Source of the DNA: Typha latifolia
Taxonomy: Eukaryota > Streptophyta > Magnoliopsida > Poales > Typhaceae
NCBI GenBank assembly: GCA_019914945.1
Contig: CM034103.1
Location: 12,958,001-13,022,000, forward strand
Direction: 5' to 3'
DNA: 64,000 nucleotides
This document shows positions 34,037 to 46,258 of this stretch, piece by piece. Numbering within the stretch: the first letter of the stretch is position 1; every line of letters begins with the position of its first letter. A program made the position numbers and the translations under genes. A model generated the notes under the pieces. It was not told the DNA's origin and did not search any database. It was given only the letters and a program-made list of their open reading frames with translations.

Positions 34037-35858
34037 CCTTCTCCTCCATCGCACCGACCCTCCCTCCACGGGTCCTCCCTCCCTCCACCGACCCTCCCTC
34101 CAATGTAATACTTAATACTTAGTAGCGTCCAACTTTGGGCTGTTAAGACATTCAAGTTGGTGTCACAGGTTTCCCCTAGGTTTTTTCTATGCTGTTGAGC
34201 CATCTTCTTCCCAAGATACTTGTCTTTTTTATGTCCTCAACACAAAGAACATTCTTTAACTTAGGTAGCCTGGGAGTAATCACAATGTAAGAGTAGTGTA
34301 CAACGTAATACTTAATATTAAGAAATTTCATCTGGATGCATGAAATTTCGGGTTAATATGACATAGTAAAGATACTACTAATTCACAATTATTGGTTTAT
34401 ACATATTATGTTTGTTTAAAATCTATAGTTTCTTTTGTTTTCTTTTTGCATAATTACTATCTTTTTGCCAATGAATCGGTTCTCAAATACTGTAAGTTTT
34501 GTTCAAATTGTATTTGAATGATTTTAGACTTGATTGATATTCGTAGTAAGTTTATATTGATTGTTTAAAATTTGATATGTATCCGTTTAAGATTCAAAAA
34601 TTTATCCGAACACTATTCGATCTGTATTCGAAAACTATCTGATCCGTATCCGAAAACTATTCGATCCATATCCGAAAATTATTCATATCCGTTTTTTTAG
34701 AATATGGTTTAATTTTTGCTATCTGTCAAATATCCGTATCCAAATCCATATCCGGATAAAAAATATGGATTAAGCACTATCCGATTTGTATCCGATCCGT
34801 TTTCACCCCTAGAGATAGGGGTGTAAACGAGCCGAGCCTGAGCGAGCCGGCTGCTGCTCAGGCTCGGCTCGAAATTAATTTCGAGCTTCTTTATTTGGGC
34901 TCAGGCTCGGCTCACCTCAGCTCGAGCCGAGCCTGAGCCGAGCCTGATTGAGCCCGAGCCGAGCCCGAGTCTGAAACAAGCCTATTATCAAGCCTCATTT
35001 CGAGCCGAGCTGGCTCGAGCTGGACCGAGCCCAAGCCGAGCCACAACATATTTAAAGTGAAAAAAGCTGAAATTGAATAACAAATTTTATCTCTGTAGAT
35101 AAAATAAAAGCCAACCAAATTGACTATAAAATTTAAAATTAATCTCTGATTAGCAACCACACCCATTTTACAGGTAAATATAATAAAAGCCAATCAAATG
35201 AACTTAACTTAAATTATACAAAACCTTACTAAAACCAAGCAAATTATCATACCAATTGTAAAATATTAACATAGATTTATCAAAATTTGGCTCAAAATAA
35301 TCACACCAATTTCAAAAATTTTACTAGTAAACATAACAAAAGCCAACCAAATGAATTTAACTTAAATTATACAAAATTTACTAAAGTCAAGCAAATTAAC
35401 ACACTAATTGCAAAATATTAACATATGGTAATTCATCAAAATTTGGCTCAAAACAAATCCAAATTTTGATATGACATCCAAATCATAAGTCTATCACTTG
35501 CAAAATATTACAATATAAGTACTTAACTTATATCTTGCCAAATATTACAATAAAATCTGATAACATGCCAAATATTATAACTAAATTTATTTGGCACTCT
35601 CAACTCTCAAGTCTTAACACTAAAAAGAAGCTTCATCCTAGAACTGCAAAAAAAAAAAAAGTTAATTGCAACTTAAACATCATGCAACTAGTATAAACAA
35701 ACAATAATAGGAAAAGACATACAATATATGATACCTAAAGATCAAACTACATTTGGAATCCTCACAAACACATTATCCATTGCCGGTACCTAAAGAAAAT
35801 AAGATTATAAAAAAGAAGTCAGCAATAGTTTATAAAAGCATAAAATGAAAAAAATTTA

Positions 35859-37686
35859 TTATGAGAAGTATAGTACACATACCCTAGAAGAGCTGATTTG
35901 TTTTTTCAATGATTCTCTAATCCAATTTCCTCCACATACCAAAGCCTCCACTGTCTCGGAAGACAAAGAGCTTCGAAAATCATTTAGAACTCTACCACCG
36001 GCGCTAAAAGCTGATTCAGATGCAACAGTGGAAATAGGAACCGAAAGGATATCTCGAAACATTTTGGAAAGAATAGGAAATTTCAACATGTTTAGTCTCC
36101 ACCATTCTAGAGCATCAAACTTGTCAATCAAACTTGTAGTCTGCTCCTCTAAGTATATTTCTAATTCAGATTTCAGAGGTTCAACTGCATTTGTTGATTC
36201 CAAAAAATTTTTAAACTCTGCTTGACCTTCTGATCCTTTAGCACCAATCAAGTCATCACTCTTATCAAGTTGAGATATATCATTCATTCTATTATTTTCA
36301 CCTGATGCATTCTCAAGTTTATATGATTCAAAAATAGTATACAACACTCTGTGGACCCTTTGCATGTTTATTTGAGCTTCTGCAAAGCAATATATTTTTG
36401 GAAAACAAAAATTAATAAGCTTAATTTGAGTAACATCATAAATTTTTTTCAAATATTCACAGACTTTTGCAGCTTTAAACCAATCATCTTCTGAAGGTAG
36501 CCATTTGTAATTTGCATCTCTCGTTGCATATTGTTCAAAAACTTTTTGGTACACAAAAGCATGCTCTAACATAACATATGTAGAATTCCAACGAGTTGCA
36601 ACATCCAAAGCTAAACCCTTAGAAGTAGGAACAGAGAGTTGTCTTGCAATTTCACCAAATTTGTACATACGCGAAGGACTCTTTTTTAAGTAAGTAACAC
36701 TGCATCTGATATTTTCAATGACATCTTGAATGACATGGATCCCATCTTGAACAACTAGATTTAAAATATGAGCACAACATCTAACATGAAAAATAAGCCC
36801 CTTGAAGTACAATTTATCTCTAACTTGAAAGTTATTCATAATAGTCTTAGCAGCAACATCATTGGCGGAGGCATTGTCTAAGGTAATAGTTGATACTTTA
36901 TCCTCTATTTCTCAAGCAATTAAACAATCAATAATAGCATCTGAAATAGCAACTCCAGTGTGTGGAGGTTCCAATTGACAAAAGTTGATAATGCGTTTTT
37001 GTAAAGTCCAATCAGAATCAACAAAATGAGCAGTCAAAGACATATACCCAATATTTTGATTTGAGGTCCACAAATCTGAAGTCAAACTAATTCTATAAGT
37101 TCCTTTCAAAAGCAATTTCACTTCTTCTTTTGCAGATTCATATACTTTCATAACATCACTTCTCATTGTGTTTCTAGAAATCCGTTTATAATGTGGGTTA
37201 AGAACCTTCAGAAGAATATTGAACCATGTATGCTCAACCATATTAAAAGGATACTCATGTACCATCATCATTTTTGCCATTGTTTCTCTCACCACATTTT
37301 GGTTGTATCCTGATGAAATAGTTTTGAGATAATTTTCTTCTATAGCTGAAGTCCCAGTAATACTAGATGCAGAAGCAAAAGAAATTTTTTTTTGTCCTTT
37401 GCCTACCAAACCAGTGCAAAATTTCACATGTCTTTTTATTTGTGAAGTTGTGCCTTGCTTAGGAACACTAAATAATGACGGGCAATTATTACATCGATAC
37501 TTTTCTACCTCTTCTCCATTTTCTTTCACCTTAACCCGCTTGACATACAACCATACATCAGAAGTTTTTCTTCTCCCTTTCTTTTGACTATTACTTTCTT
37601 CTTCCTTGTTAGTTTCATTATCCTCTTCACCAATATCAATTTCAATAGGTTCATTTTCAAAGATTCTTAGTTACTGACTCTGACAT
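35859..37686 (-). pseudogene. hAT transposase (BED finger to hATC), two lesions
   Basis: Reads from a putative ATG at 37686 to a stop at 35859-35861. Order of parts: acidic N terminus; a BED zinc finger (VWLYVKRVKV, then CNNC, then HVKFC); the RNase H-like catalytic region with SDLWTSNQNIGYMSLTAHF and, after the nonsense codon, DNASAND and the CCAHILNLVVQDG block; and the C-terminal hATC dimerisation domain (WWRLNMLKFPILSKMFRDIL, then SVPISTVASESAFSAGGRV). A single in-frame TGA (36912-36914) stands where the family usually has Trp. A one-base frame slip lies near the N terminus (about 37659), between the ATG frame and the finger frame. All else is open for more than 560 codons, so inactivation is recent. 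It resembles plant RICESLEEPER/DAYSLEEPER-type proteins, but here it sits in a complete transposon. Confidence 0.9.
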
Positions 37687-38466
37687 CTACATAAAAAAAC
37701 AAAAAACAGAAACAGAAATACTGCTTAAATTTTTATAAAACTTAATTAGTAAAAACAAAAATAGATGTGACGGATACAGTTAATACTTAATAGCCAAGAG
37801 AAATAGCATATCAAATCATCTACAAGGACATACTCTTTGTCCAAAAGATGACATCAAAATATTGATATTTAATTAAATTTAGTTATACTAACTTTTTATC
37901 TACTTTATCATTCTCAATATAAACATAAAATTATTGCTAGCTGAAACAAAAATTATTGCTAGCTGAAACAAAAGGACTATCTGAAGGGAAAGAGTCATTG
38001 AAATATATATCTGCATCTAAACATCCAAGAGGACTTGTTCCACCATAGAAGTGCCATTTCCTATTCTTTAGTACCAGAAGAAAGAAAAGAAAAAGAACTC
38101 TTTTGGTACATGGTTTAATGAGGCAGTGCAAATCCCTAGAAAAGCAAAACTGTTATTGTGTTGACTAGGCATAATAAATTTGCAATTATGCTCCATGGTC
38201 TGGGGAATCTAATTTCTCATGAAAATATTCAATTTCATTTACATTACTTTTAGCTGCAACTACTTAATCGACACAGGCATGTTTTGGTTTTGGTTGCAAG
38301 GCCTAATAAAGGGCCAGCTGAATTGATGCGCCAACTAATTCCAACTCACTAGGGCAGAAGGAAGCAATTTTTGGGCCATTAGGGTAACCCTACACTAGAG
38401 TAATAAGAGAAACTTTTGCCTTTTGGCCCTGGCTTTGTGATGGCATGAACAGGTAAGGATCCTTGT

Positions 38467-38691
38467 ACCTAATATCTACAAGAACTTATAGAAGATTGCT
38501 CAAGCTTATCTTCAGTTAAGCATTGAAGATAAGGTTGAGCAGCAGTACTAGATATCCATGTATCATCCATTTATTGAGTATAATGGAACACCAGTAGATT
38601 TAAACAACCTAATATCTACAAGAACTTATAGAAGATTGCTCAAGCTTATCTTCAGTTAAGCATTGAAGATAAGCTTGAGCAGCAGTACTAG
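38467..38691. repeat. 85-bp direct duplication carrying a hairpin
   Basis: 38467-38551 and 38607-38691 are 85-bp copies with a single mismatch, 140 bp apart. Each contains an inverted repeat, CAAGCTTATCTTCA, a 9-base loop and its complement. The 14-bp stem is perfect in the second copy and has one mismatch in the first. It lies in the non-coding half of the hAT element. Confidence 0.85.
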
Positions 38692-39264
38692 TTTTATACT
38701 TATAGAAGATTTAAACAACCTAATATCCATTTCAGTATAAGCTGTTTTATACTAAGTATATTACTAAACAATAAATTATCTCAGTACTAGTTTACTAATA
38801 TCTATTTCTCTATTATTTTTCTTCTTCTTTTCCATCAAATATTACTCTTATTATCATTTCAAAATGTAACTTAGTCAGACTATCTTTACACCACCGTATC
38901 GGTTTACAAATTACAACTAGACGATATAATAATCTAAATCAGTATAAGCTCTCTCATTAAAAATTAGCATAACTAAACTAGTACCCCAAGTAAAGTACAT
39001 GACAGTACTAAATTAAAATGAAACCAAACTATAGGAGGTTAAACTGCAATTTACCTTTGTTCTTATACCGGGTGTGCACCTATGCAATATATAATTCCGA
39101 GAAATTGGCAGACAAGTTAGTTTCTCAAACTAGTAAGTAGAGAAATCATGCCTAATTCAGAAAGATTAAACTGCCCTTAACATTAAAATGATATAGAAAG
39201 TATAATACTACAAACGAGTAAGTAGAGAAATCATACCTCTTGCCGGTCGATGGAGGAGGATGAC

Positions 39265-39510
39265 GCGGCGGCTTAGAGAAGGAATGGTGAGGCTACGAGC
39301 GGCAACGGCTTGGAGAAGGGAGGTGAGGCGACGACGCGACGACGACGGCTTGGAGAAGGGAGGTGAGGTCGACAACGCGTCGGCGACGGCTTGGAGAAGA
39401 AATGGTGAGGTGAGGCTACGATGGCTTGGAGAAGGGAGGTGAGGCGACGGCTTAGAGAAGGAATGGTGAGGTTACGACGCGGCGACGACGCCTTGGAGGA
39501 GGAAGGTGAG
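39265..39510. repeat. Degenerate GC-rich minisatellite inside the hAT element
   Basis: Units of roughly 30-60 bp built around GGCTTGGAGAAGGGAGGTGAGG and GGCGACGACG recur about six times. Open frames crossing it are repeat artefacts. Confidence 0.7.
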
Positions 39511-39806
39511 GCGGAGCTTCGCGGGAGGAGAACGATGCAAAGAAAGACGGGAGTTTTGGTCTTTTGGAGAAGGAAAGTGAGATTTGGGGATTAGGGTTTT
39601 ATTATTCACTTTTATACCGAGCCTATCGAGCCGAGCCTGAGTGAGCCGGCTTCAGCTCAGGCTCGGCTCGATAGTGATTTCGAGCCTATTTCAGCAGCTC
39701 GGGCTCGGCTCAGCTCTGGCCGAGCCGAGCCGGACTCGAGCTACCGTCGAGCCGAGCCCGAGCCGAGCCCGAGCTGCTCGACAAGCTTGACACCCCTACC
39801 TAGAGA

Positions 39807-41260
<1,454 letters not shown>

Positions 41261-43365
41261 TTACAAGTCTGCTAATAACTTCATGCGAGGCTTAGCGGAA
41301 GCTCGCAGAGGACTCACCATGTAGAGGCTCGTCTTCTCCTCCGAGAGGTCGATACGGTCGACGCCCGGTGCCGGACTCCATCGAAACGCCTGAAGAAGTC
41401 TAGCAAGCAACATATAGGTCATGACGCTCCCTAAGGTTGCTCCCATGCACCCTCTCCTTCCAGTAGTAAATGAGATGAATCGGAGGTCCGGTTCAGCTAT
41501 CTCAACGTTCCCTGAACCATCCTCCAAATGCCGGTCCGGGTTAAACCGGAGCGGGTCGGTCCAGACTTTTGGATTCCGACCCAACCCGACCCGGCTCAGC
41601 AGCACTTGGCTTCCCTTGGGGATGAAGTAGTCGGCGACGGTGGCGTCAGCCATGGCGACGTGGGGCAGGTTGAACGGTGCAATCGGATGAAGCCGGAGGG
41701 CTTCGCGGGCGACGGCCTTGATGAAAGGGAGACGGGGGAAGTCGGCTTCTTGGACTAGTCGATCCAGGCCGACCACCCGGTCCAACTCGTCGACGGCCTT
41801 CTGAAGGAGGTCCGGTTGGTTCAGTAGCTCGGCGAGGGCCCACTCTACCGCGTTGGAAGGGTTGTCCACGGTTGCATACATCAAATCCTGCCCAACCAAT
41901 AATTAATAAATTTATACATCACTGCTAGAACTGAAGAAGGTAATAATAAAAGCAATAACAAGAAAGAGTAATCGTGTGGAAATTAACATGCATGCAATGA
42001 CGGCTTACCGCAGCTAGAGCCTTGATCTCCTCAGCAGTCAACAGCCAACTCCCGTCACTTGCCTTCAATGAAACCAACACGTCAACAATGTCCTCCGTCT
42101 TCTCTCCCTCCTCCTTCCCACTTCTCCTCTTCTCCAACCTCTCGTCTATAAGAGGGTCATGGTACTTGTTTGTCACCCTGGTGGCCTCCTTCATCCTTTT
42201 CTCATGCCCACCCAAATCCAAACACCTCAACGACGGCATGAAATCCGATGGACAGAAAGCGTAAAACATCGAAAGCGCCTCGAACGCCGCCTCGACATGC
42301 TCCACCTCCTCCTCTCCGGGCCCGCCGTGCTCGCCTCCATCACCAAAATGCCTAACTCCAAACGTCATCCTCCTTATCACACTACCACTGTAGTATCTCA
42401 GCAGCCGCCGGACATCGATCACCTCACCGGCATTCTTGCAACAGTTATATACATACCTTACGAGGTTGTCGGCCTCCTCCTCTCGCAAACACGATTGCAA
42501 CCGTAGCCTTGCTGGACTCAATACCTGTTAAAATATAAAAATCTAGAAGTTATATATCCTTCTTATAGTATCATATAGCAGACTTCCTTAATTATGTAAA
42601 ACCACTGAATGTTTTTTTTATTTGTCAAAATTTTCTATCAAAAGTAATATGGCGATCGAGAGTCGCCTAATATATTTAAAATTATCTAGGGACTAGATTA
42701 CCTTTTTTTTATAGAAGAAAGAAAAAGAAAAATTAAGGATAAAATAGTGATGTTTCTGTTAACACCGTCACAAGGTGAGAAAATGAGTAATAGTTCGTAA
42801 TATCTTAGTATCATAATTCCTTATTTCGTATATAAAATCTTCACCCATTTGAGTCAGGCAAGTTCACTTCTTGAATTAAACGGGTAGTTGGTGAGTTAAT
42901 ATATAACACCTCAGAGGCCATCACTCTCCTCATCTTCTTCCATTGATCACCCCACGGGGTGAAGATGACGGATAGGTATCCGCGGGTCGAGTAATCTGTG
43001 GCTATTGTGCAAGGCCGCGTTGCGAAGGTGGCATCGTGTTTCTTGAGGAACTCACGGGCGAGGGCCGGGGAATTTACGACGATAACATGCGTGCCGCCGA
43101 GGCGGATGCACGTTATGTCTTTTCTCTCCGAGACATTGAGGATCCACCGGAAGTGCGGCTTATGGCGGAGCATTGTAAAGATGCTTCCGACAATGGGATA
43201 AGGTATCGGCCCGGGAGGGAGGCGGCGGCGACTCGCGCTTGTGGTTTTATCTTTTGGCTGGAAAGCATGGCTGTGGAGGAGGAAGAAGAAGAGGGAGATG
43301 AGGAAGAGTAGGGCCTTGCTCATGAGGAAGATTGTTTCCAAGGAGATCATCAGGTTGGTAGCCAT
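41261..43365 (-). CDS. CYP79: CYP79-family cytochrome P450, copy 2
   Basis: Three exons: 43365-42910, 42524-42009 and 41887-41261, all GT-AG and in frame, giving 532 residues. It has the same architecture as copy 1: N-terminal anchor, [12 protein letters not shown] hinge, DNPSN in the I helix, [10 protein letters not shown] and the haem loop [11 protein letters not shown] with ligand C471. No defect was seen, so it should be functional. The second intron (121 bp) is at the same place as copy 1's only intron. The first intron (385 bp) lies after MRRVMASE and is absent from copy 1. By eye, similarity to copy 1 rises along the protein: about three quarters identical in exon 1, nearly 80% in exon 2 and about 87% in the last exon. 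Predicted reaction: amino acid to aldoxime at the ER; substrate unknown. Confidence 0.93.
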
Positions 43366-43411
43366 GGCTAATTTGGAAGTTGCGTGGACAAGAAGAAGAA
43401 GAGTGGGAGGG

Positions 43412-43420
43412 TATTTATAG
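43412..43420 (-). promoter_or_regulatory. TATA box of CYP79 copy 2
   Basis: CTATAAATA on the minus strand, about 50 bp upstream of the start codon at 43365. It is followed by a short CT-rich leader. Confidence 0.65.
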
Positions 43421-44909
43421 GCAAGATTTAAGGCATGATATGCATGTAAATGGATGTATTCTTCAGCTAAATATATGTGGCAATAGATTTTTACAGCTAT
43501 ATGTTTGTTTTCTTAAATATTAATATATTCAGAAGGGAAGTAAACTTCTAACCTGAATATAATAATAATAGTAACAGTACGTTTTATATTTAGTACCATA
43601 ACTGGTCGGCGTTTGGCGTATTCTGCCTTGTGTTTCGAAACGTTGAACAAATATATTCCAAGATCAATTGATGTAGTAATTTTTAAATTTTGAGTGGATA
43701 GCAAAAGTGCCGTCTCGAAGTTTGGTTTGATCATTGATTAACCTAAAATTATTGTGCTCAGGAGATGACCGCTGATCTTATTCAGCCACAGATGGAATTA
43801 TGTCCACTAAAACTGTTTCTATTATCGCTCAGTCTAATGATAGACAAATAAACCAGGTGATTTAGTAAATTCCATTGTGCATCACGATTTGCATGCCTTT
43901 GTGTGGAACAATCTCCTCACTTTTATCATCTGGTCCTCTTCTCCTTCGGAACTTGGACATTCTAGTCAGCTCCTAATCCTATTTAAAAAATAAAAAACAT
44001 CTCATTATCTTTTAATTCTACTAGAGTAGCTCTCGGGTCTTGTAACTCATTTAGGAGCCTTGAAAGGTTCCCTATTGGAAGAGCTCTCTCGCGTACTAAT
44101 GTACTACTATATATTAGGTTTGACGTCTCCTATGAATGACGAATCTTCCATCTTATAATTCAATTTGACAGCTCTAATCGTACGTCTTCTAATAGGAGCC
44201 TCCTTTCTTTGTTTGTTGCAACTCAAAAGACGACGCTCAAATGTGAGGATACAAAACATCCAGGGCATCTGATTGCTGTCCTTGGTTAAGAACAGTAAAA
44301 CCTGGAGCACGTTTACAATATGTCACTCATGAAAGCGATTTGGCAATTAATATTCTTGTCCCTCTCGCTGCAATTGCTCTCTGCTTTTCTAACTTTGTAA
44401 GCTTGTAGATGTCTAGATGTTGTGCACCTCTCTATTGGTTAAGTTTCACCAATTTTTAGTTAGCCGAGTGTATGTGTGATGTGAGCTAAGTGATTCACAC
44501 CTGAGCTATGTAACAGAATGCCCCACAAATCTAAGATTGGCTTGAGTCACGATGCATGTCTAATTTTTTTTTATTTTTTTTGGTTTTTAGTTTCACATCG
44601 AATATTTAGTAAATTAGATATCAATATATAAATATATTTTTTTATAAAAAATTTCTAAAATGTTTTCATAGAGATCAGTTATGATACCCGATAAAATATA
44701 ATGTTTTTAAATTTTACATGTTACACTAGGCCCGTTATGCCTAACCTAAGACTGATATCTTATGGATTAGTGGGTGATAACTCATATAGCATTCTAGCCT
44801 AGTACAAACCTAGCCCGACCCGAGTGATTAGTAGGTCAAGCCGTGAACAAATTTTAAGCCCAATCAGCCTAATAAGCTCAGGTCGACCTGCTTAATAGTC
44901 ATCTCTAAG
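43421..44909. other. Upstream region of CYP79 copy 2
   Basis: 1.5 kb of AT-rich sequence. The part from about 44560 to 44900 contains phrases such as GCCCGACCCGAGTGATTAG that look like remnants of another repeat. No coding exon recognised. Confidence 0.45.
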
Positions 44910-45506
44910 TAGGGGTGAAAGCTAATCAGATATTCGAACCATATTTATTTTTGGTCCAGTTATAGATTTGGATACCGAATATTGGACGGATAACAACATT
45001 TAAAATCATATCTTAACGAAATGGATACGAATAATTTTTAAATAAAGAATTGGATCTTAAATGAATGCGGATCAAATTTTAAAAGAAATATAATATTTCT
45101 TTTGGAGACAACTAACACAAATATTAAGAAATTCAAAAAATATTTGCTTGCCAAATACATATAAATTTAGCAAAATCACTCTTTACAAATAATTTATAAC
45201 AAATTATTAATAATAATATTAATATTTACTATTTAAATAAGCAAACTAAAAATTATAAATCATTAAAAATAAGCGAAAAAATGGATATCCGATATCCATA
45301 TCCATATCTAAAAAATTATATCCAATCCGTCTCCGTATCACAATTTTTTATCTGTACCCCAATCGGTATTCGAGTTTTTTTTTTTATAAAAATTTTATCC
45401 ATATCTGAATCCATGTTCAGAACAGATATAAATTTTAATAGAATATGAAACTATTCAGGCCGATAGTAGATCAGGTCAGAATTAATCTGTCCCATTTTCA
45501 CCCCTA
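44910..45506. mobile_element. hAT-type MITE
   Basis: About 597 bp with inverted ends: TAGGGGTGAAA at the left and TTTTCACCCCTA at the right, the same termini as the split element at 30879-34811. Subterminal sequence again contains GGATATCCGATATCC-like repeats. No coding capacity. The flanks TCTCTAAG and CCTCTCAT match at 5 of 8 positions, so the target duplication is weak or decayed. Confidence 0.65.
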
Positions 45507-46258
45507 CCTCTCATGGTATTTTTTATGTTCCTGCTGCATCTTTCTTCTCCTATTCCTAGTATAGTTGAGCGCAGCACAAGCTATGGAACATTGCGTTTCT
45601 CTGTACTGATGGTCCGCAGGATGACACCACTGTCAACTAATGATTTATGGGTTCATTTGGTTCCTTATATCTGGAGATGCATATGTATTAAAAAGTAAGT
45701 ATATGCATTTGTAGACGGTCGACGACTTTTTCAAGTATCACAACACATCTTTCATGGTGGATTCAAATATAAACCATCTTTGTCATTCAAAGATGTCATA
45801 GTGTATTGAGTGCATGTCAAAACACAACGTATGAGTATTTCTTTGGAATACAAAGATGCAACATCTCTGGACACAGAAAACCAAATAATAATTTTTTAGG
45901 ATAGATGCTGCAGTTCTAAGTACCAGCTAAGACAAAAAGATTGTTTAAGTTGGTATGCACAAAGCCATCACTGACAAATAAGAGGCTCTGTTTCATGAGG
46001 GAAGATGAATTACCTTAGTGCTTATGATGTTGTAACTTGATAAGTTCTGAAAAATTATATATTATCGCATGAGAGAAGTAATTATTTGTACAAAGCACTG
46101 AAGAAGAACGAATTGTCCATACCTCAGTAACTAAAGAATTATTAGTTGGTTCCAGATCAACTTAGTTTTCAATGTGTATTATGAGCTTTCCTTGATAGAA
46201 ATCTGTCAGTCTCTATTGTTAATTCCAGACCATTGGGATGATTCACTTCACCAGTGAT
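45507..46258. other. Spacer and UBP22 3' flank
   Basis: AT-rich sequence with nothing recognisable. The UBP22 3' UTR is expected at its right end. Confidence 0.5.

Larger units (their letters stand above)
30879..34811. mobile_element. Non-autonomous hAT-type element, split by a solo LTR
   Basis: The ends are inverted copies: TAGGGGTGAAAATGGGTCGG at the left and the complement of TAGGGGTGAAAACGGATCGG at the right. Subterminal regions on both arms are full of short TATCCGATCCG/CGGATACGGAT repeats, as in many plant hAT elements. The left flank ends AGAGAGGT; the right flank, after removing the later hAT insertion, is AGAGAGGG, a 7-of-8 match to the 8-bp duplication expected of hAT. No transposase is present. 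Without the inserted LTR the element is about 1.35 kb (30879-31458 plus 34042-34811). The left arm contains an inexact tandem duplication of about 85-bp C-rich sequence (31189-31275 and 31321-31402). Confidence 0.75.
34816..39798. mobile_element. hAT transposon with degraded transposase
   Basis: A 4,983-bp element flanked by a perfect 8-bp target-site duplication, CCTAGAGA (34808-34815 and 39799-39806), as hAT elements make. The terminal inverted repeats begin TAGGGGTGT on both strands. Subterminal regions are crowded with GAGCCGAGCC/GGCTCGGCTC repeats at both ends (34830-35040 and 39615-39785), the expected transposase-binding arrays. It encodes a BED-finger hAT transposase on the minus strand (35859-37686) with two disabling changes. 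It inserted at the right border of the older hAT-type element, taking that element's last bases into its own target duplication. Confidence 0.92.

Noticed and set aside
39260..39442. A 60-codon Arg-rich frame
   Set aside because: It lies wholly within a minisatellite inside the hAT element.
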